This document shows, piece after piece, positions 27,265 through 36,577 of a stretch of 64,000 nt of DNA. Made by a program: the position numbers and the translations under genes. This DNA comes from Taishania sp. (GTDB lineage Bacteria; Bacteroidota; Bacteroidia; Flavobacteriales_D; Crocinitomicaceae), in assembly GCA_030150045.1 (NCBI GenBank), contig JASLGM010000022.1, forward strand, positions 19,974 to 83,973, in the 5' to 3' direction. The first letter of the stretch is position 1. The number at the start of each line of letters is the position of its first letter. The notes beneath the pieces are model-generated. The model did no database searches, had not been told where the DNA came from, and saw only the letters and a program-made list of their open reading frames with translations.

Positions 27265-27921
27265 TTACTTTTTGTTCAAAATTTCATCTTTCCAGATGAA
27301 GTATCTTTCGTCGTGGATTTGTTTGATGATGTTGGCATAGGGTTTCGCCCAATAATTTTTGATGCCCATTCCACCAGGTTTACTTTCAAAAGTGTCTTGT
27401 AAGACGATTTCACGTGTATCCATGTCGATAACAAGGAAGTGGATTTTTGCCAAATCGGTTGTTTTATTAAGGTATTCGGCAAAGAACAAGAGGCCTAAAC
27501 CGTTAGAAATACCATAACGTTGTTGGTTGATGTGTTCTTGAATAAATTCTTTTGAATAGTTGGGCTCGTTAACTGCTTCGAGGTCTTCTGTAGGGGTCTT
27601 TTTATTGTTTTCGTTTACCCATTTTGTATTGTATTCGATACGGTCTTTGCGCACCATTCCTTTGATGTCGTATTTACTTGGTTCGCGGATAATCATGCTG
27701 TTCCATTCTGGGAAAAATTCTAATTTCATGTTGGTAGCAGATTTTGATCCGAAATCAGCAAATTGAGAAAATTGACCAATCAATTTTACTTGGCTGAAAT
27801 CTATGCCTAACCATGTTATTTGTGATTCTGAAGCCTTGAAGAGGTCCTCAATTTTTGCTTGTGCTTGTACTTGCGTGATTCCCAAAAGGGCAATGAAGAA
27901 GGAAAATATAATTCTTTTCAT
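27265..27921 (-). CDS. Exported protein of unknown function
   Basis: A 218-residue protein with a clear signal peptide (MKRIIFSFFIALLGITQVQA). The mature part (ITWLGIDFSQVKLIGQFSQF, then YGISNGLGLLFFAEYLNKTT) looks soluble and mixed alpha/beta, with no membrane segment. The closing half mentions no motif I know; the WLGIDFSQVKLIG opening and the LVIDMDTREIVLQDT segment recall a conserved family of small exported Bacteroidota proteins. It is single and has its own terminator. No function is assigned. Confidence 0.65.
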   Translation of the reverse strand: MKRIIFSFFIALLGITQVQAQAKIEDLFKASESQITWLGIDFSQVKLIGQFSQFADFGSKSATNMKLEFFPEWNSMIIREPSKYDIKGMVRKDRIEYNTKWVNENNKKTPTEDLEAVNEPNYSKEFIQEHINQQRYGISNGLGLLFFAEYLNKTTDLAKIHFLVIDMDTREIVLQDTFESKPGGMGIKNYWAKPYANIIKQIHDERYFIWKDEILNKK

Positions 27922-27990
27922 GGGTTATTGTCTTTGTATACTAAAGCTATGCAAAATGCATGCCTTTCTTCGAATTTAACAATTTTCTGA

Positions 27991-29226
27991 TTATTTAAAA
28001 GAGATCTTTTCAGGTTTTCGCATGTGTTTCTTGAAGATTTGATCTCTAAGGTATTCGTCCTCAAGGAAGATGATGTGTGGAACAACTTTTATTTTTGCCC
28101 TGCAATTTTGTGCTAATTCCTCTAGGTTTAGTTTGTTTTCAATGGATTTTGGAAGCAATACGGTTAAGGTGTCTTGACCGAGGTAGTCTTTAGCAACTTC
28201 TATTTTGTATAGAGGGATGCGTTTATCTTGGTCAAAAACGTCAAAAATGGTGTTTGGAAAAAGGGTTGTGCCTTTGAATTTAATCATTTGGTTTTTCCTG
28301 CCGATAATTGGACCTAGGCGAGGCGTATTTCGACCACAAGGGCACTTTTCTGTGAGATATTTGGCTAAATCTCCGGTTTTATACCTGATTAATGGCATTC
28401 CTTGATTGTTTAAGTTGGTAATAACAACTTCTCCAATTTCATTTGTTTCGACTTGATTTCCATGTTCATCAATTACTTCTAAATGCAATAGTTTATCAAT
28501 AAGATGCCCACCTTTTTGCTGAGTACATTCTGTAAAAGCGGCTCTCATTTCTGTTGATGCATAGGTTGAAAACAGATCTACATCCCATTGTGATTGAATT
28601 TGTTTTCCAAGTGTGTTTAGATGAAAATCATTGGTACGTATAGGTTCCCCGATACACATAATTTTTGTGACTTTACTTAGTGTCCAATCAATGTTGTTTT
28701 CCTTGGCATAGGAGAGGAGAGAGAGGATGAAACTAGGTACAGTTATGAGTGTGGTGACGTCGTTTTCAAAAATAGATTGCCATTGTAATTGTGGTACTCC
28801 TGGGCCAATTCGTATTATTCCAGCACCGATTTCTCTAGTACCTAAAAAGTAAGCAAGACCAGCCATAAATTGTCTATCCATGGTGGTCATAAGTTGTATA
28901 ACGTCGTTTGCGTTGACCTCTAATTGTTTTAAAGATTGTGCTTCGTTGTAGGCTAAATTTTTCAGGTCATTTTCAGTTAGATAAACGGTAACAGGTTTTC
29001 CAGATGTTCCAGATGTTGTGGCATATTCGATCACCTCTGTTAATGAAACAGCTAAAAAATCTTTGTTGTAATTTGAGACGTCATCCTTTGTTGTAAAAGG
29101 GATTTTATTGAAATCAGTTTGAGTGAAATCTGAATGGATATGTATGTTATGTAGTTGTTTTTGATAGAACGGTGTATTTTCTTTTGCGTAGGTAATTGCG
29201 TTAAGCAAGTCGTTTGCTATTTTCAT
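27991..29226 (-). CDS. Adenylate-forming enzyme, phenylacetate-CoA ligase-like
   Basis: A 411-residue ANL-superfamily enzyme of the PaaK type, predicted to activate a carboxylic acid as acyl-AMP and transfer it to CoA or a carrier thiol. The ATP loop is YATTSGTSGKPVTVYLT (P-loop-like TSGTSGKP). Later motifs are STYASTEMRAAF, MPLIRYKTGDLAKYL and CPCGRNTPRLG, the last resembling the Cys cluster of PaaK. Its start overlaps the stop of the C45-like hydrolase gene, and a phosphopantetheinyl transferase is divergent just beyond, so it may load a carrier protein. Substrate unknown. Confidence 0.8.
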   Translation of the reverse strand: MKIANDLLNAITYAKENTPFYQKQLHNIHIHSDFTQTDFNKIPFTTKDDVSNYNKDFLAVSLTEVIEYATTSGTSGKPVTVYLTENDLKNLAYNEAQSLKQLEVNANDVIQLMTTMDRQFMAGLAYFLGTREIGAGIIRIGPGVPQLQWQSIFENDVTTLITVPSFILSLLSYAKENNIDWTLSKVTKIMCIGEPIRTNDFHLNTLGKQIQSQWDVDLFSTYASTEMRAAFTECTQQKGGHLIDKLLHLEVIDEHGNQVETNEIGEVVITNLNNQGMPLIRYKTGDLAKYLTEKCPCGRNTPRLGPIIGRKNQMIKFKGTTLFPNTIFDVFDQDKRIPLYKIEVAKDYLGQDTLTVLLPKSIENKLNLEELAQNCRAKIKVVPHIIFLEDEYLRDQIFKKHMRKPEKISFK

Positions 29227-30902
29227 TATAGTTTGCTTTTACAATGGTCGATTAATTTCTGTAAATTTTCTTCTCCGTCTTTAGAAACTACTTTTTTTGT
29301 CAATGCTTTTTCGAATTGAGCGATGGCTTTTGAATAGTCTTCTTTTTTCTTAAAGTATAAGCCAAGCATTTCATAAGTGACATATGATTCTGAATTGGAT
29401 TGAACGAAAGATGCTATTTGTGAATCTGTTAAGTTTAGTTTAGATTTTCCGTTTAAAAAAGCACTTATTTCACTTTTTTGATTTTTGTAATCTTCGAAAT
29501 GTTGATAAGCTTTGCTCTTTAAAAAAGGGTCTTCCTCAATAATTTGATCGTATACGTGTTTTTTCTGATGGATGGATTTTTTGAGGTTGAGTCCAATGTA
29601 CTCGCCTAATTGATAGGGAGTGGTGGAAACAAAAAATAAGGATGTGTGTGGTTGAATGATAACACTGTGGTGTGCCAAAAGTTGATTGATTGCTCTTGGA
29701 TTTCCCATTCCAAGTGAGTCACCATAAACGTCTTTTTGATCTCTAAGTATATTTGCTGCTGTTTGTGCTGTCAGCGAAGTCTGTGATTGAAGTAGTGTAT
29801 TTGTACGATCAAAACGATATTTAGAATCACTGTTCATAATATTAGATGAGTTGGCTTCATCTTTTTTATAGGTGTCTGATTGATAATGATTGGCACATGT
29901 TAATGTATTTCCATCCATTTCTTTTACACCGAATTTATTGGGTGAAATTTCAATAATAACAGCTTTGTTTTCTTTTCCAGAACTTACAAGTATACTTTCA
30001 GAAACAAATACTTGTCTTTTTTTAGCAATTGCAATGGCTTCATCTACGTTTTTAGCATATTGTAAAATCTCTCTTGCTAATAAGCCAATAGGCATTTTTG
30101 CTGCTGTTGGTAGATCTGATTTTGCAGCATTTATGGTTACACTAATTTCCTTTTCATTTAAGCCTGAAGATACTCCCATATATCCTGCCCATGTAACAGA
30201 GGTAAATGCATATCCTGACGATGGACGCATGATCAGTATCATTTTATTTTTAGCAAAGTCGTCACCGACGTAAAAATCGAAATTTCGACCAACAAGAATG
30301 GATTTGTCTTCACTCTTTTCGTTACGTACAGCGAAGGAAGTGCAACCTACCACACTGTAATCGTTTAGTGCATGTCCCATGTCGTGTGCGGCGTGGTAAT
30401 TTAGAATACGACTGTATTTTGATCCGATGTAATCGTATTTATCACTAAAGTATTTAGATATGCCAAAGATTTCTGATTGAAATTCTAACGGGAGGTAATT
30501 GGGAATGTCTGAGTTAAAATAAGACACGATTATTTTCAAGACATTTTGGAAAAATCCTTTTGGAACAAATTCATTTATTGAAGCAACGAATACCTCTTCT
30601 TGATGTTCGGATAGCTCTTTGGACAAGGAACCATAGATTAAACCACGTTGGTACGGTGTTCCTTCAACATACATTTCCCAAATGCCTTTGTCATTTAGCT
30701 TTAAATAGTTGTCACCTATAGCATAATAATTATCTGCAATTTGTACCCTTTCAGGAATGGATAGGGGTGTTACTTTTGGTTCTTTTATTGTTGCTTTATG
30801 AACAACATATATAAAGAAGGAAATACTTATGAAAAGAAAAACTTCAAGAGGGATTAAGAATAATCCTCTCAGAATATTGAGCCATTTTTGTTTCAATTTC
30901 AA
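29226..30902 (-). CDS. Membrane-anchored C45-type N-terminal-nucleophile hydrolase/acyltransferase
   Basis: A 558-residue protein. One membrane helix lies near residues 12-35 (LFLIPLEVFLFISISFFIYV). The catalytic domain has the C45/acyl-CoA:6-APA acyltransferase signature VVGCTSFAVRN; C187 would be the N-terminal nucleophile after self-cleavage, and VGRNFDFYVGDD follows as in choloylglycine-hydrolase-like enzymes. The C-terminal 100 residues look TPR-like (YFKKKEDYSKAIAQFEKAL). It probably forms or cleaves an amide at the periplasmic face. It is upstream of, and overlaps, the adenylate-forming ligase, so the two likely act on the same acyl product. Confidence 0.78.
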   Translation of the reverse strand: MKLKQKWLNILRGLFLIPLEVFLFISISFFIYVVHKATIKEPKVTPLSIPERVQIADNYYAIGDNYLKLNDKGIWEMYVEGTPYQRGLIYGSLSKELSEHQEEVFVASINEFVPKGFFQNVLKIIVSYFNSDIPNYLPLEFQSEIFGISKYFSDKYDYIGSKYSRILNYHAAHDMGHALNDYSVVGCTSFAVRNEKSEDKSILVGRNFDFYVGDDFAKNKMILIMRPSSGYAFTSVTWAGYMGVSSGLNEKEISVTINAAKSDLPTAAKMPIGLLAREILQYAKNVDEAIAIAKKRQVFVSESILVSSGKENKAVIIEISPNKFGVKEMDGNTLTCANHYQSDTYKKDEANSSNIMNSDSKYRFDRTNTLLQSQTSLTAQTAANILRDQKDVYGDSLGMGNPRAINQLLAHHSVIIQPHTSLFFVSTTPYQLGEYIGLNLKKSIHQKKHVYDQIIEEDPFLKSKAYQHFEDYKNQKSEISAFLNGKSKLNLTDSQIASFVQSNSESYVTYEMLGLYFKKKEDYSKAIAQFEKALTKKVVSKDGEENLQKLIDHCKSKL

Positions 30903-30946
30903 CTATATTTGATTGATAACAAATATAATTAAATCCAAGTAAATCG

Positions 30947-31495
30947 ATGTATGAAATAGTATTTCAAGCGAAAAAGGAAGAAGTGGACGTTTTTTTGCTT
31001 CGTCGACTAGACTACTTTGAACTTTTAGCGAAAGGATTTTCGAAAAGAGATATGGAAAAAGGAGGGGTACAACAAATGTTAGATGCCTTAGGATATGAAA
31101 AGCCTTTAAAGTATAATGCCCTTGGCAAACCTTTTTTAGCTGAAGTGTATCAAAAGGAGATTTCTATTTCACATCGGAAAGAGTTTATTGCTATGGCTTT
31201 TTCAAAGGATAGTATTGGAGTAGATGTTGAAGGTCAAAACATGAATTTATCTCAGCAAAAGGAGTATTTTATGTGTGCCGAAGAAATACAAACGAATTGG
31301 TCGGATTGGGAATTATTATTGATTTGGTCTGCAAAGGAGGCGTTATATAAAAAGTTAGGAGGAGTTGATCTAAAACCTCAATCTGATTTTGTTGTTTCAA
31401 GAAGTGGGAGTGATTATATCATTTCTCATGGATCAAATGTAACTAAGATTGAATATGTTCTTTTTCAAAAAGATTGGATTTTAACATGGGTATAA
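30947..31495 (+). CDS. 4'-phosphopantetheinyl transferase
   Basis: A 182-residue Sfp-like enzyme that moves 4'-phosphopantetheine from CoA to a serine of a carrier protein. The magnesium-binding motif is IGVDVEG and the second signature is LIWSAKEALYKKLGG (WxxKEA). The length suits the compact Bacteroidota form. It is divergent from the C45-like hydrolase gene with only 44 bases between starts, so the two transcripts may share control. No carrier protein or polyketide synthase lies in the window. Confidence 0.88.
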   Translation: MYEIVFQAKKEEVDVFLLRRLDYFELLAKGFSKRDMEKGGVQQMLDALGYEKPLKYNALGKPFLAEVYQKEISISHRKEFIAMAFSKDSIGVDVEGQNMNLSQQKEYFMCAEEIQTNWSDWELLLIWSAKEALYKKLGGVDLKPQSDFVVSRSGSDYIISHGSNVTKIEYVLFQKDWILTWV

Positions 31496-31500
31496 AAAAA

Positions 31501-31527
31501 GCCCCAATTGCATCGTGCAATTGGGGC
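31501..31527. terminator. Strong bidirectional terminator
   Basis: GCCCCAATTGCA (31501-31512) pairs with TGCAATTGGGGC (31516-31527), a 12-bp perfect stem flanked by A and T runs. It serves the phosphopantetheinyl transferase gene and the facing protease gene. Confidence 0.85.
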
Positions 31528-31545
31528 TTTATCATATTAACTCTT

Positions 31546-33882
31546 TTATTGAAGTACTATCGTTTTCATGATTACACCATTTTCGGTTGAAACTTTGAAA
31601 AGGTATTTTCCAGAGGACAAATGTTGTAAATCTATTGTTTGCTTGTTTTGCTCTAATTTTCCTGATGTAACTTTTCTACCTGTTATATCTAACACATCAA
31701 AATCTGCTTGTTCTGTTTTTTCATTCCAATCTACAATGAATTTTCCATTTGAAGGATTGGGATAGATGTTTAGTTCAACAAGATCCATCGAGTGGGTTGA
31801 AACATTTGTTTCTACACAGAAGTTATGACTTTTTGTAGCTCCAAAATTTGGTTGCAGCATGGTTACATAAGCCTGAGATTGTCCATTTGTTATGGAATAA
31901 GAACCATTTATTGGACATCCGTAAGGTACAGCTTCAAGACCATCTCTCCCTTGATCAAAAATAGTAAAAATGTAACAACCGTTATTAAGACATGTATTCA
32001 CTGTTATTAATGAACTTTGGGGATATTTTGAACTATGGTTTCTATCGTAAGTTCCCGTTTGATTTTCACCAGGTACTGTGATGTTTCCTCCTTTTTCGAC
32101 TACTACGTTATTAATGTCTTTAATTTGCCACCTGGTTTCTTCGGAGTAACAATCGGTTAATATTTCAATTTTTATTTCATTTGGTTTATTATCAACAATC
32201 ATTGATTTCGTTTGGCTGTCATTACTCGTGTTTTCATCTGCTTGGCCGTTTGGTAAACTTGTTTCAAAAGTTAATGTATGCGATCCAAATGCTAATGAAA
32301 TGGAAGGTAAATCTACGTTAACTGTGTTATTTGTAGCTAAATTGCCATTCCAATTATACGTATTAACGACCGTTCCGTTTACTTTAGATAAGATTTGTAC
32401 TGAAGTAAGATTTGCAGAACCATAGTTTTTTAAAACTACTTTCGGAATGATTGAAGAGGTGCAAATTTTATCAGTTGATGGCGAAGAAATATTTTGGATA
32501 CCAGCATTGTTTACAGTTGCGCTATTTTTAGGGTCATATCCATTTAGTGTATTTGCTTGAATATTATATGGATCAAGCCAGTGTTTTAGTTGACTGTCAA
32601 TATTTGGGGAGTCTTCCCAAGATTTGAAAACAGCCCCATATGCATCATAACCAGATAAATTAGAGCATCCTGCATTTCCTCCCCAAAGTTGTCCAATGAT
32701 TAAACCTTCTTGGTTGAAGAGGGGAGATCCGGATGATCCACGCTCAGTTGTTGTATTTCTATCCCATACTACTCTCCATGTATTGTTTGCAATAGAGTTG
32801 TAAGAATGGATTGTTGGAGGATTATCATCGAAAGAGATCTTTTTTATGTCTCCACTTGGATGATGAACGCTTACTGCAGCTGTATGTTGATTCTGAGTGC
32901 GATCCCATCCAGCAAAATAGGTGTTGTAATTTAGTGGGACAGTATTGTTTTCAAGACCTCCTGTAATTTCAACTAAGCAGAAATCTGATTCATATTTTCT
33001 AGCGCGAAGTGTCGCCCCGCTAAGTGAATTGTAAGAAGGGGAAGAGTTTGGTTGTTGACAGGTGCTAGATTGCCAGTTGAACCTGAAAACCCAGCTCGTA
33101 GGATTTGAATAACAGTGATTTGCTGTTAAAACGTAAGGCTTACCATCGTTGTTTGTATTGTTAATCATTGCCCCAGAACAAAACCCTGAACCATTAACAC
33201 CGCCTGAAACGAGCATGACAGCACTTCTAATTTGATTCTCCCAAGGTAATCCATCGGCACAAGCAACATTCATATTACATGTGCCTGATGAACGAAATGC
33301 TTTTTCTTGGAATTCTTCAGCTGTTCGATATCCATGTCCAATCATATTAATAGCTAATGAAAAAGGCTTTGTTAAGTTTTCTGGGCTGATGTAATATTCA
33401 ATAATAGCTTCGTCACCAGGGATTAATTCTGTGCCAAGTTCACCTTTATATACATGGTTTTCATTGAAAGATCCTAGAACAAAAGTTTTTTCAGGGTTAT
33501 ACAAAAAGAGTTCGTTTCCTTTAGGCAGTTGTATTTCTTTTAGGAAAAAATTCAAAGTAAGAGCATTTAAACTCTTGATATTGATTTGCCAAATTTTGCC
33601 ACCATTCCTTAGGTTTGACCATGTTCCTGAATTGTTCATGTTTATGGATGAGATGTGGTTGTAAGCGAATCTCCAAGGACCTGATTTATCCAAATCAGTT
33701 TGTTCATCTTCTAATCTTAATTCTACAATGTTAGGTGTAGGAAGTTTAACTTTCGTAATCATGTTTTGAGAATCTTGAGTTTCCGAAAATGATTTAGGAT
33801 AACCACCGTTACCTTGATTTTGACCTATTGAGAAAAAACAAAAGGATAATAGTAAAAAGCTGAGGAATAATTTTATTTTCAT
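31546..33882 (-). CDS. Secreted trypsin-like serine protease with T9SS type A sorting domain
   Basis: A 778-residue exported protease. After a signal peptide (LFLSFLLLSFCFFSIG) and a pro-region comes a lysyl-endopeptidase-like catalytic domain with triad H256 (VLTANHCYS), D300 (ESDFCLVEI) and S386 (RGSSGSPLF). A CARDB-like beta domain follows (VVLKNYGSANLTSVQI). The last 75 residues are the type A sorting domain (LNIYPNPSNGKFIV, then GKYLFKVSTENG), which directs T9SS export. It is probably a secreted digestive enzyme preferring basic or lysine P1 residues; the preference is inferred from family only. Confidence 0.88.
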   Translation of the reverse strand: MKIKLFLSFLLLSFCFFSIGQNQGNGGYPKSFSETQDSQNMITKVKLPTPNIVELRLEDEQTDLDKSGPWRFAYNHISSINMNNSGTWSNLRNGGKIWQINIKSLNALTLNFFLKEIQLPKGNELFLYNPEKTFVLGSFNENHVYKGELGTELIPGDEAIIEYYISPENLTKPFSLAINMIGHGYRTAEEFQEKAFRSSGTCNMNVACADGLPWENQIRSAVMLVSGGVNGSGFCSGAMINNTNNDGKPYVLTANHCYSNPTSWVFRFNWQSSTCQQPNSSPSYNSLSGATLRARKYESDFCLVEITGGLENNTVPLNYNTYFAGWDRTQNQHTAAVSVHHPSGDIKKISFDDNPPTIHSYNSIANNTWRVVWDRNTTTERGSSGSPLFNQEGLIIGQLWGGNAGCSNLSGYDAYGAVFKSWEDSPNIDSQLKHWLDPYNIQANTLNGYDPKNSATVNNAGIQNISSPSTDKICTSSIIPKVVLKNYGSANLTSVQILSKVNGTVVNTYNWNGNLATNNTVNVDLPSISLAFGSHTLTFETSLPNGQADENTSNDSQTKSMIVDNKPNEIKIEILTDCYSEETRWQIKDINNVVVEKGGNITVPGENQTGTYDRNHSSKYPQSSLITVNTCLNNGCYIFTIFDQGRDGLEAVPYGCPINGSYSITNGQSQAYVTMLQPNFGATKSHNFCVETNVSTHSMDLVELNIYPNPSNGKFIVDWNEKTEQADFDVLDITGRKVTSGKLEQNKQTIDLQHLSSGKYLFKVSTENGVIMKTIVLQ

Positions 33883-34098
33883 CTATTCTTGCGAATTAGT
33901 TTAACGTAAATATAACACTAAATAATTAAGTGTGTTTTTTGTAGTTGGTAAGGAATATATAAGGAATCTTTATTTCATTGAGTAAGGGGGATATCTTCGG
34001 AATCCAGCGATATAAATAACATATATTTAGATATTTTTCTTTTTAAAGGGAATGAGTTTCGTTAAAAAATCGGATATTGCACTCATATTCTTAATAAA

Positions 34099-34584
34099 AT
34101 GAAAATTACAACAAATTCAGTTGTTTCTTTAGACTATACGTTAAAAAACAACAATGGTGAAGTATTAGATTCATCAAACGGACGTGAGCCATTGGTTTAT
34201 TTACATGGAGTTGGTGCATTGATTCCGGGATTAGAAAACGAAATCGAAGGATTAGAAAAAGGCGCAACAAAAAATGTAGTTGTTCAACCTGAAAACGGAT
34301 ACGGAACACGTAGTGAAGAGTTATTACATGTTGTTCCTACTAGCGGATTCCAAGGTGATATCAACGAATTGCAAATAGGGATGCAAGTTCAATTAGATAC
34401 AGAGCAAGGACCTGCTATTGCGACAATTGCAAAAGTAGAAACAGAAGAAGTAACTTTAGATTTAAACCATCCTTTAGCAGGAGAGGTTTTAAATTTCGAT
34501 ATTTCTGTAGTTGATGTACGTCTTGCGACGCCAGACGAAATTGCTCATGGACACGTTCACGGAGCTGGAGGTCATCACCATTAA
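34099..34584 (+). CDS. FKBP-type peptidyl-prolyl isomerase, SlyD-like
   Basis: A 161-residue cis-trans prolyl isomerase and chaperone. The FKBP domain opens with SVVSLDYTLKNNNGEVLDSS and LVYLHGVGALIPGLE; the inserted IF-flap domain (about residues 70-130) distinguishes SlyD-type proteins from plain FKBPs. The tail is His-rich (HGHVHGAGGHHH) and likely binds nickel or similar metals. No signal peptide is present, so it acts in the cytoplasm. It is transcribed alone with a terminator directly after. Confidence 0.9.
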   Translation: MKITTNSVVSLDYTLKNNNGEVLDSSNGREPLVYLHGVGALIPGLENEIEGLEKGATKNVVVQPENGYGTRSEELLHVVPTSGFQGDINELQIGMQVQLDTEQGPAIATIAKVETEEVTLDLNHPLAGEVLNFDISVVDVRLATPDEIAHGHVHGAGGHHH

Positions 34585-34597
34585 CATTAAATAATAA

Positions 34598-34640
34598 GAA
34601 ACAAAAAAGGGAGCCTAATTTAGACTCCCTTTTTTGTTTC
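34598..34640. terminator. Bidirectional terminator
   Basis: GAAACAAAAAAGGGAG pairs with CTCCCTTTTTTGTTTC around a loop of about 11 bases. It separates the SlyD-like gene from the facing OmpA/PD40 gene. Confidence 0.8.
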
Positions 34641-34650
34641 TTATTTGTTC

Positions 34651-36567
34651 CTATTTTGTTACAACTATAAAGTTTGAACGTCTGTTAATAGCGAACTCTT
34701 CTTCACTACATTTCACGCCGTTCTTACAGTGATTTAGCGGCTTAGTTTCTCCATATCCTATCGCACTTAGAATTCTATTTGCATCAATTCCTTTTTCAAT
34801 GATATAATCTCTAGTTGCCTTTGCTCTTTTGTCTGAAAGGTCAAGGTTGTAATCATCTTTCCCTCTAGAGTCAGTATGTGATTCTATTCGAATAACCATA
34901 GCGGGGAATTTTTCTAGTGCAAAGACAATTTTGTCAAGTTCTTTTTCTGACTCTTGCGTAATTGTTGCTTTAGCATATTCGAAATAAATTGGATCTACCT
35001 TAATTTGGTCCAAACCTGCTACTTCTGATTTTGTTGTTAAAGATTTATAACTCGTTAAATTAGCATCAAGTTTTTCAGCAGGACCGTTCTTTGGAGTCGT
35101 GATTTTAACTTTCTCCGTACTGTATTCCGGTTTGCTGAATACTACTGATAAATTGGAGGAATTAGGTAATAATAGGGTGTATTTTCCATCTTTGTCTGTA
35201 GTTGTCTCTGCTACGATTTCTTTATATTCATTAAGGGCTACAATTTTCACGCCTTCTAACAATTCTTTTTCTGGGGATGAAGTTACAATACCATTATATT
35301 CCATCATTTGGTCTTTCAAATGAACATGAATACTGTAGATGTCATCATCGCCTGTCCCACCTTTTCTATTAGAAGATAGCAGTGCGTATTCTGCATTTTT
35401 TGTCCAGATAAAATGGAAATCATCCGAAACGCTGTTAAAAGGCTCGCCCATATTTCTTGGGATTGAAGGAGTTTGAATATCTGTAATCGAAGTGAAAAAT
35501 AAATCTAGACCACCAAATCCGAAGTGACCGTCAGAGGAGAAATATAACGTGTCATTTTGAACAGTTGGAAACATTTCACGACCAGCTGTGTTGATTTTAG
35601 GACCAAGATTCATCGGAGCTGAAGTACTTCCGTCATTAAATATTTCCACATAGTATAGATCAGAACCACCGTATCCACCTGGCATGTCACTTGAGAAAAT
35701 CATCGCTTTACCATTTTTAAGCATAAATGGATGAGCGCAGTTGTAGTTTTTGCTATTGAAATCAAGAGGTTTGATGTCTGAAATTTGGTTATCTATCATT
35801 GTTCCTCTTACAATTTGTAAATTGGATACTTCGCCATTGGCAGCGTCTAGTTTCCCTTTTTTAGTTACAAAATTACGAGTTAAGAAAACAAAGTTTTCAT
35901 TCCCAAAGACTAATGTTGCATCGTTGTACTTACTATTGTGTGTTGTTTTTAATTCAGTAATCTGTGACAGTTCATTACTGTTTTCATTCCAAGTAGCGCT
36001 GTATAAACTCATGTATGGCTTCCCATTTCCCGGGAATTCTGCTTTTGAAGCGTCTCTATTGGATGAAAAGTAAATTAAATTCCCATTCTTTACAGGACTT
36101 ATTTCGCCAGAAGAAGTGTTCATGTTAAGAGGTTTAATTTGTTCCACTTCATATATAACAGAATCCAACATTTTTTTCTGATAATGATACAGTTTAACTT
36201 TATCTGTATTAGCGCCATAATAGGTAACGAATACTTTGTCTGCAGATTCTTGATCTCCAATTATTCGTAGACTGTTCATGTATTTTATTAGGTCTGTTTC
36301 TTTAAGAAGATTTGGATTTTTCTTATATAGAATACTATATTGAACTCTTGCTTTAGAGTAATTTAAGGTGTTATAATAGCTATCTGCAAGCATAAGCATT
36401 ACAGCTGTATTGTCATTTCCTTTTTTTCCAATGTAGTTCTCTAAATGAGTAATTGCATCAGGGTAATTTAAAAGTGAATACTCATAACTACCTTTTTGTA
36501 GGCTACCTTGCGCATTAAGCACTGATAAAGAACCTACAAAAAACAACGTAAATATTAATAATTTCAT
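34651..36567 (-). CDS. OmpA-family protein with TPR and PD40 repeats (PorE-like)
   Basis: A 638-residue envelope protein. After the signal peptide come TPR-like helices (residues 25-130), PD40-type beta-propeller blades (IYFSSNRDASKAEFPGNGKP, LYFSSDGHFGFGGLDLFF), and a carboxypeptidase-regulatory-like beta domain. A C-terminal OmpA domain follows (VIRIESHTDSRGKDDYNLDL, SDKRAKATRDYIIEKGI) that binds peptidoglycan. This architecture matches the T9SS-associated PorE group, which ties outer-membrane components to the cell wall. It follows the PorP/SprF gene by 10 bases and lies downstream of the giant surface protein, forming a three-gene unit. Confidence 0.85.
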   Translation of the reverse strand: MKLLIFTLFFVGSLSVLNAQGSLQKGSYEYSLLNYPDAITHLENYIGKKGNDNTAVMLMLADSYYNTLNYSKARVQYSILYKKNPNLLKETDLIKYMNSLRIIGDQESADKVFVTYYGANTDKVKLYHYQKKMLDSVIYEVEQIKPLNMNTSSGEISPVKNGNLIYFSSNRDASKAEFPGNGKPYMSLYSATWNENSNELSQITELKTTHNSKYNDATLVFGNENFVFLTRNFVTKKGKLDAANGEVSNLQIVRGTMIDNQISDIKPLDFNSKNYNCAHPFMLKNGKAMIFSSDMPGGYGGSDLYYVEIFNDGSTSAPMNLGPKINTAGREMFPTVQNDTLYFSSDGHFGFGGLDLFFTSITDIQTPSIPRNMGEPFNSVSDDFHFIWTKNAEYALLSSNRKGGTGDDDIYSIHVHLKDQMMEYNGIVTSSPEKELLEGVKIVALNEYKEIVAETTTDKDGKYTLLLPNSSNLSVVFSKPEYSTEKVKITTPKNGPAEKLDANLTSYKSLTTKSEVAGLDQIKVDPIYFEYAKATITQESEKELDKIVFALEKFPAMVIRIESHTDSRGKDDYNLDLSDKRAKATRDYIIEKGIDANRILSAIGYGETKPLNHCKNGVKCSEEEFAINRRSNFIVVTK

Positions 36568-36577
36568 AAGTTCAGTT

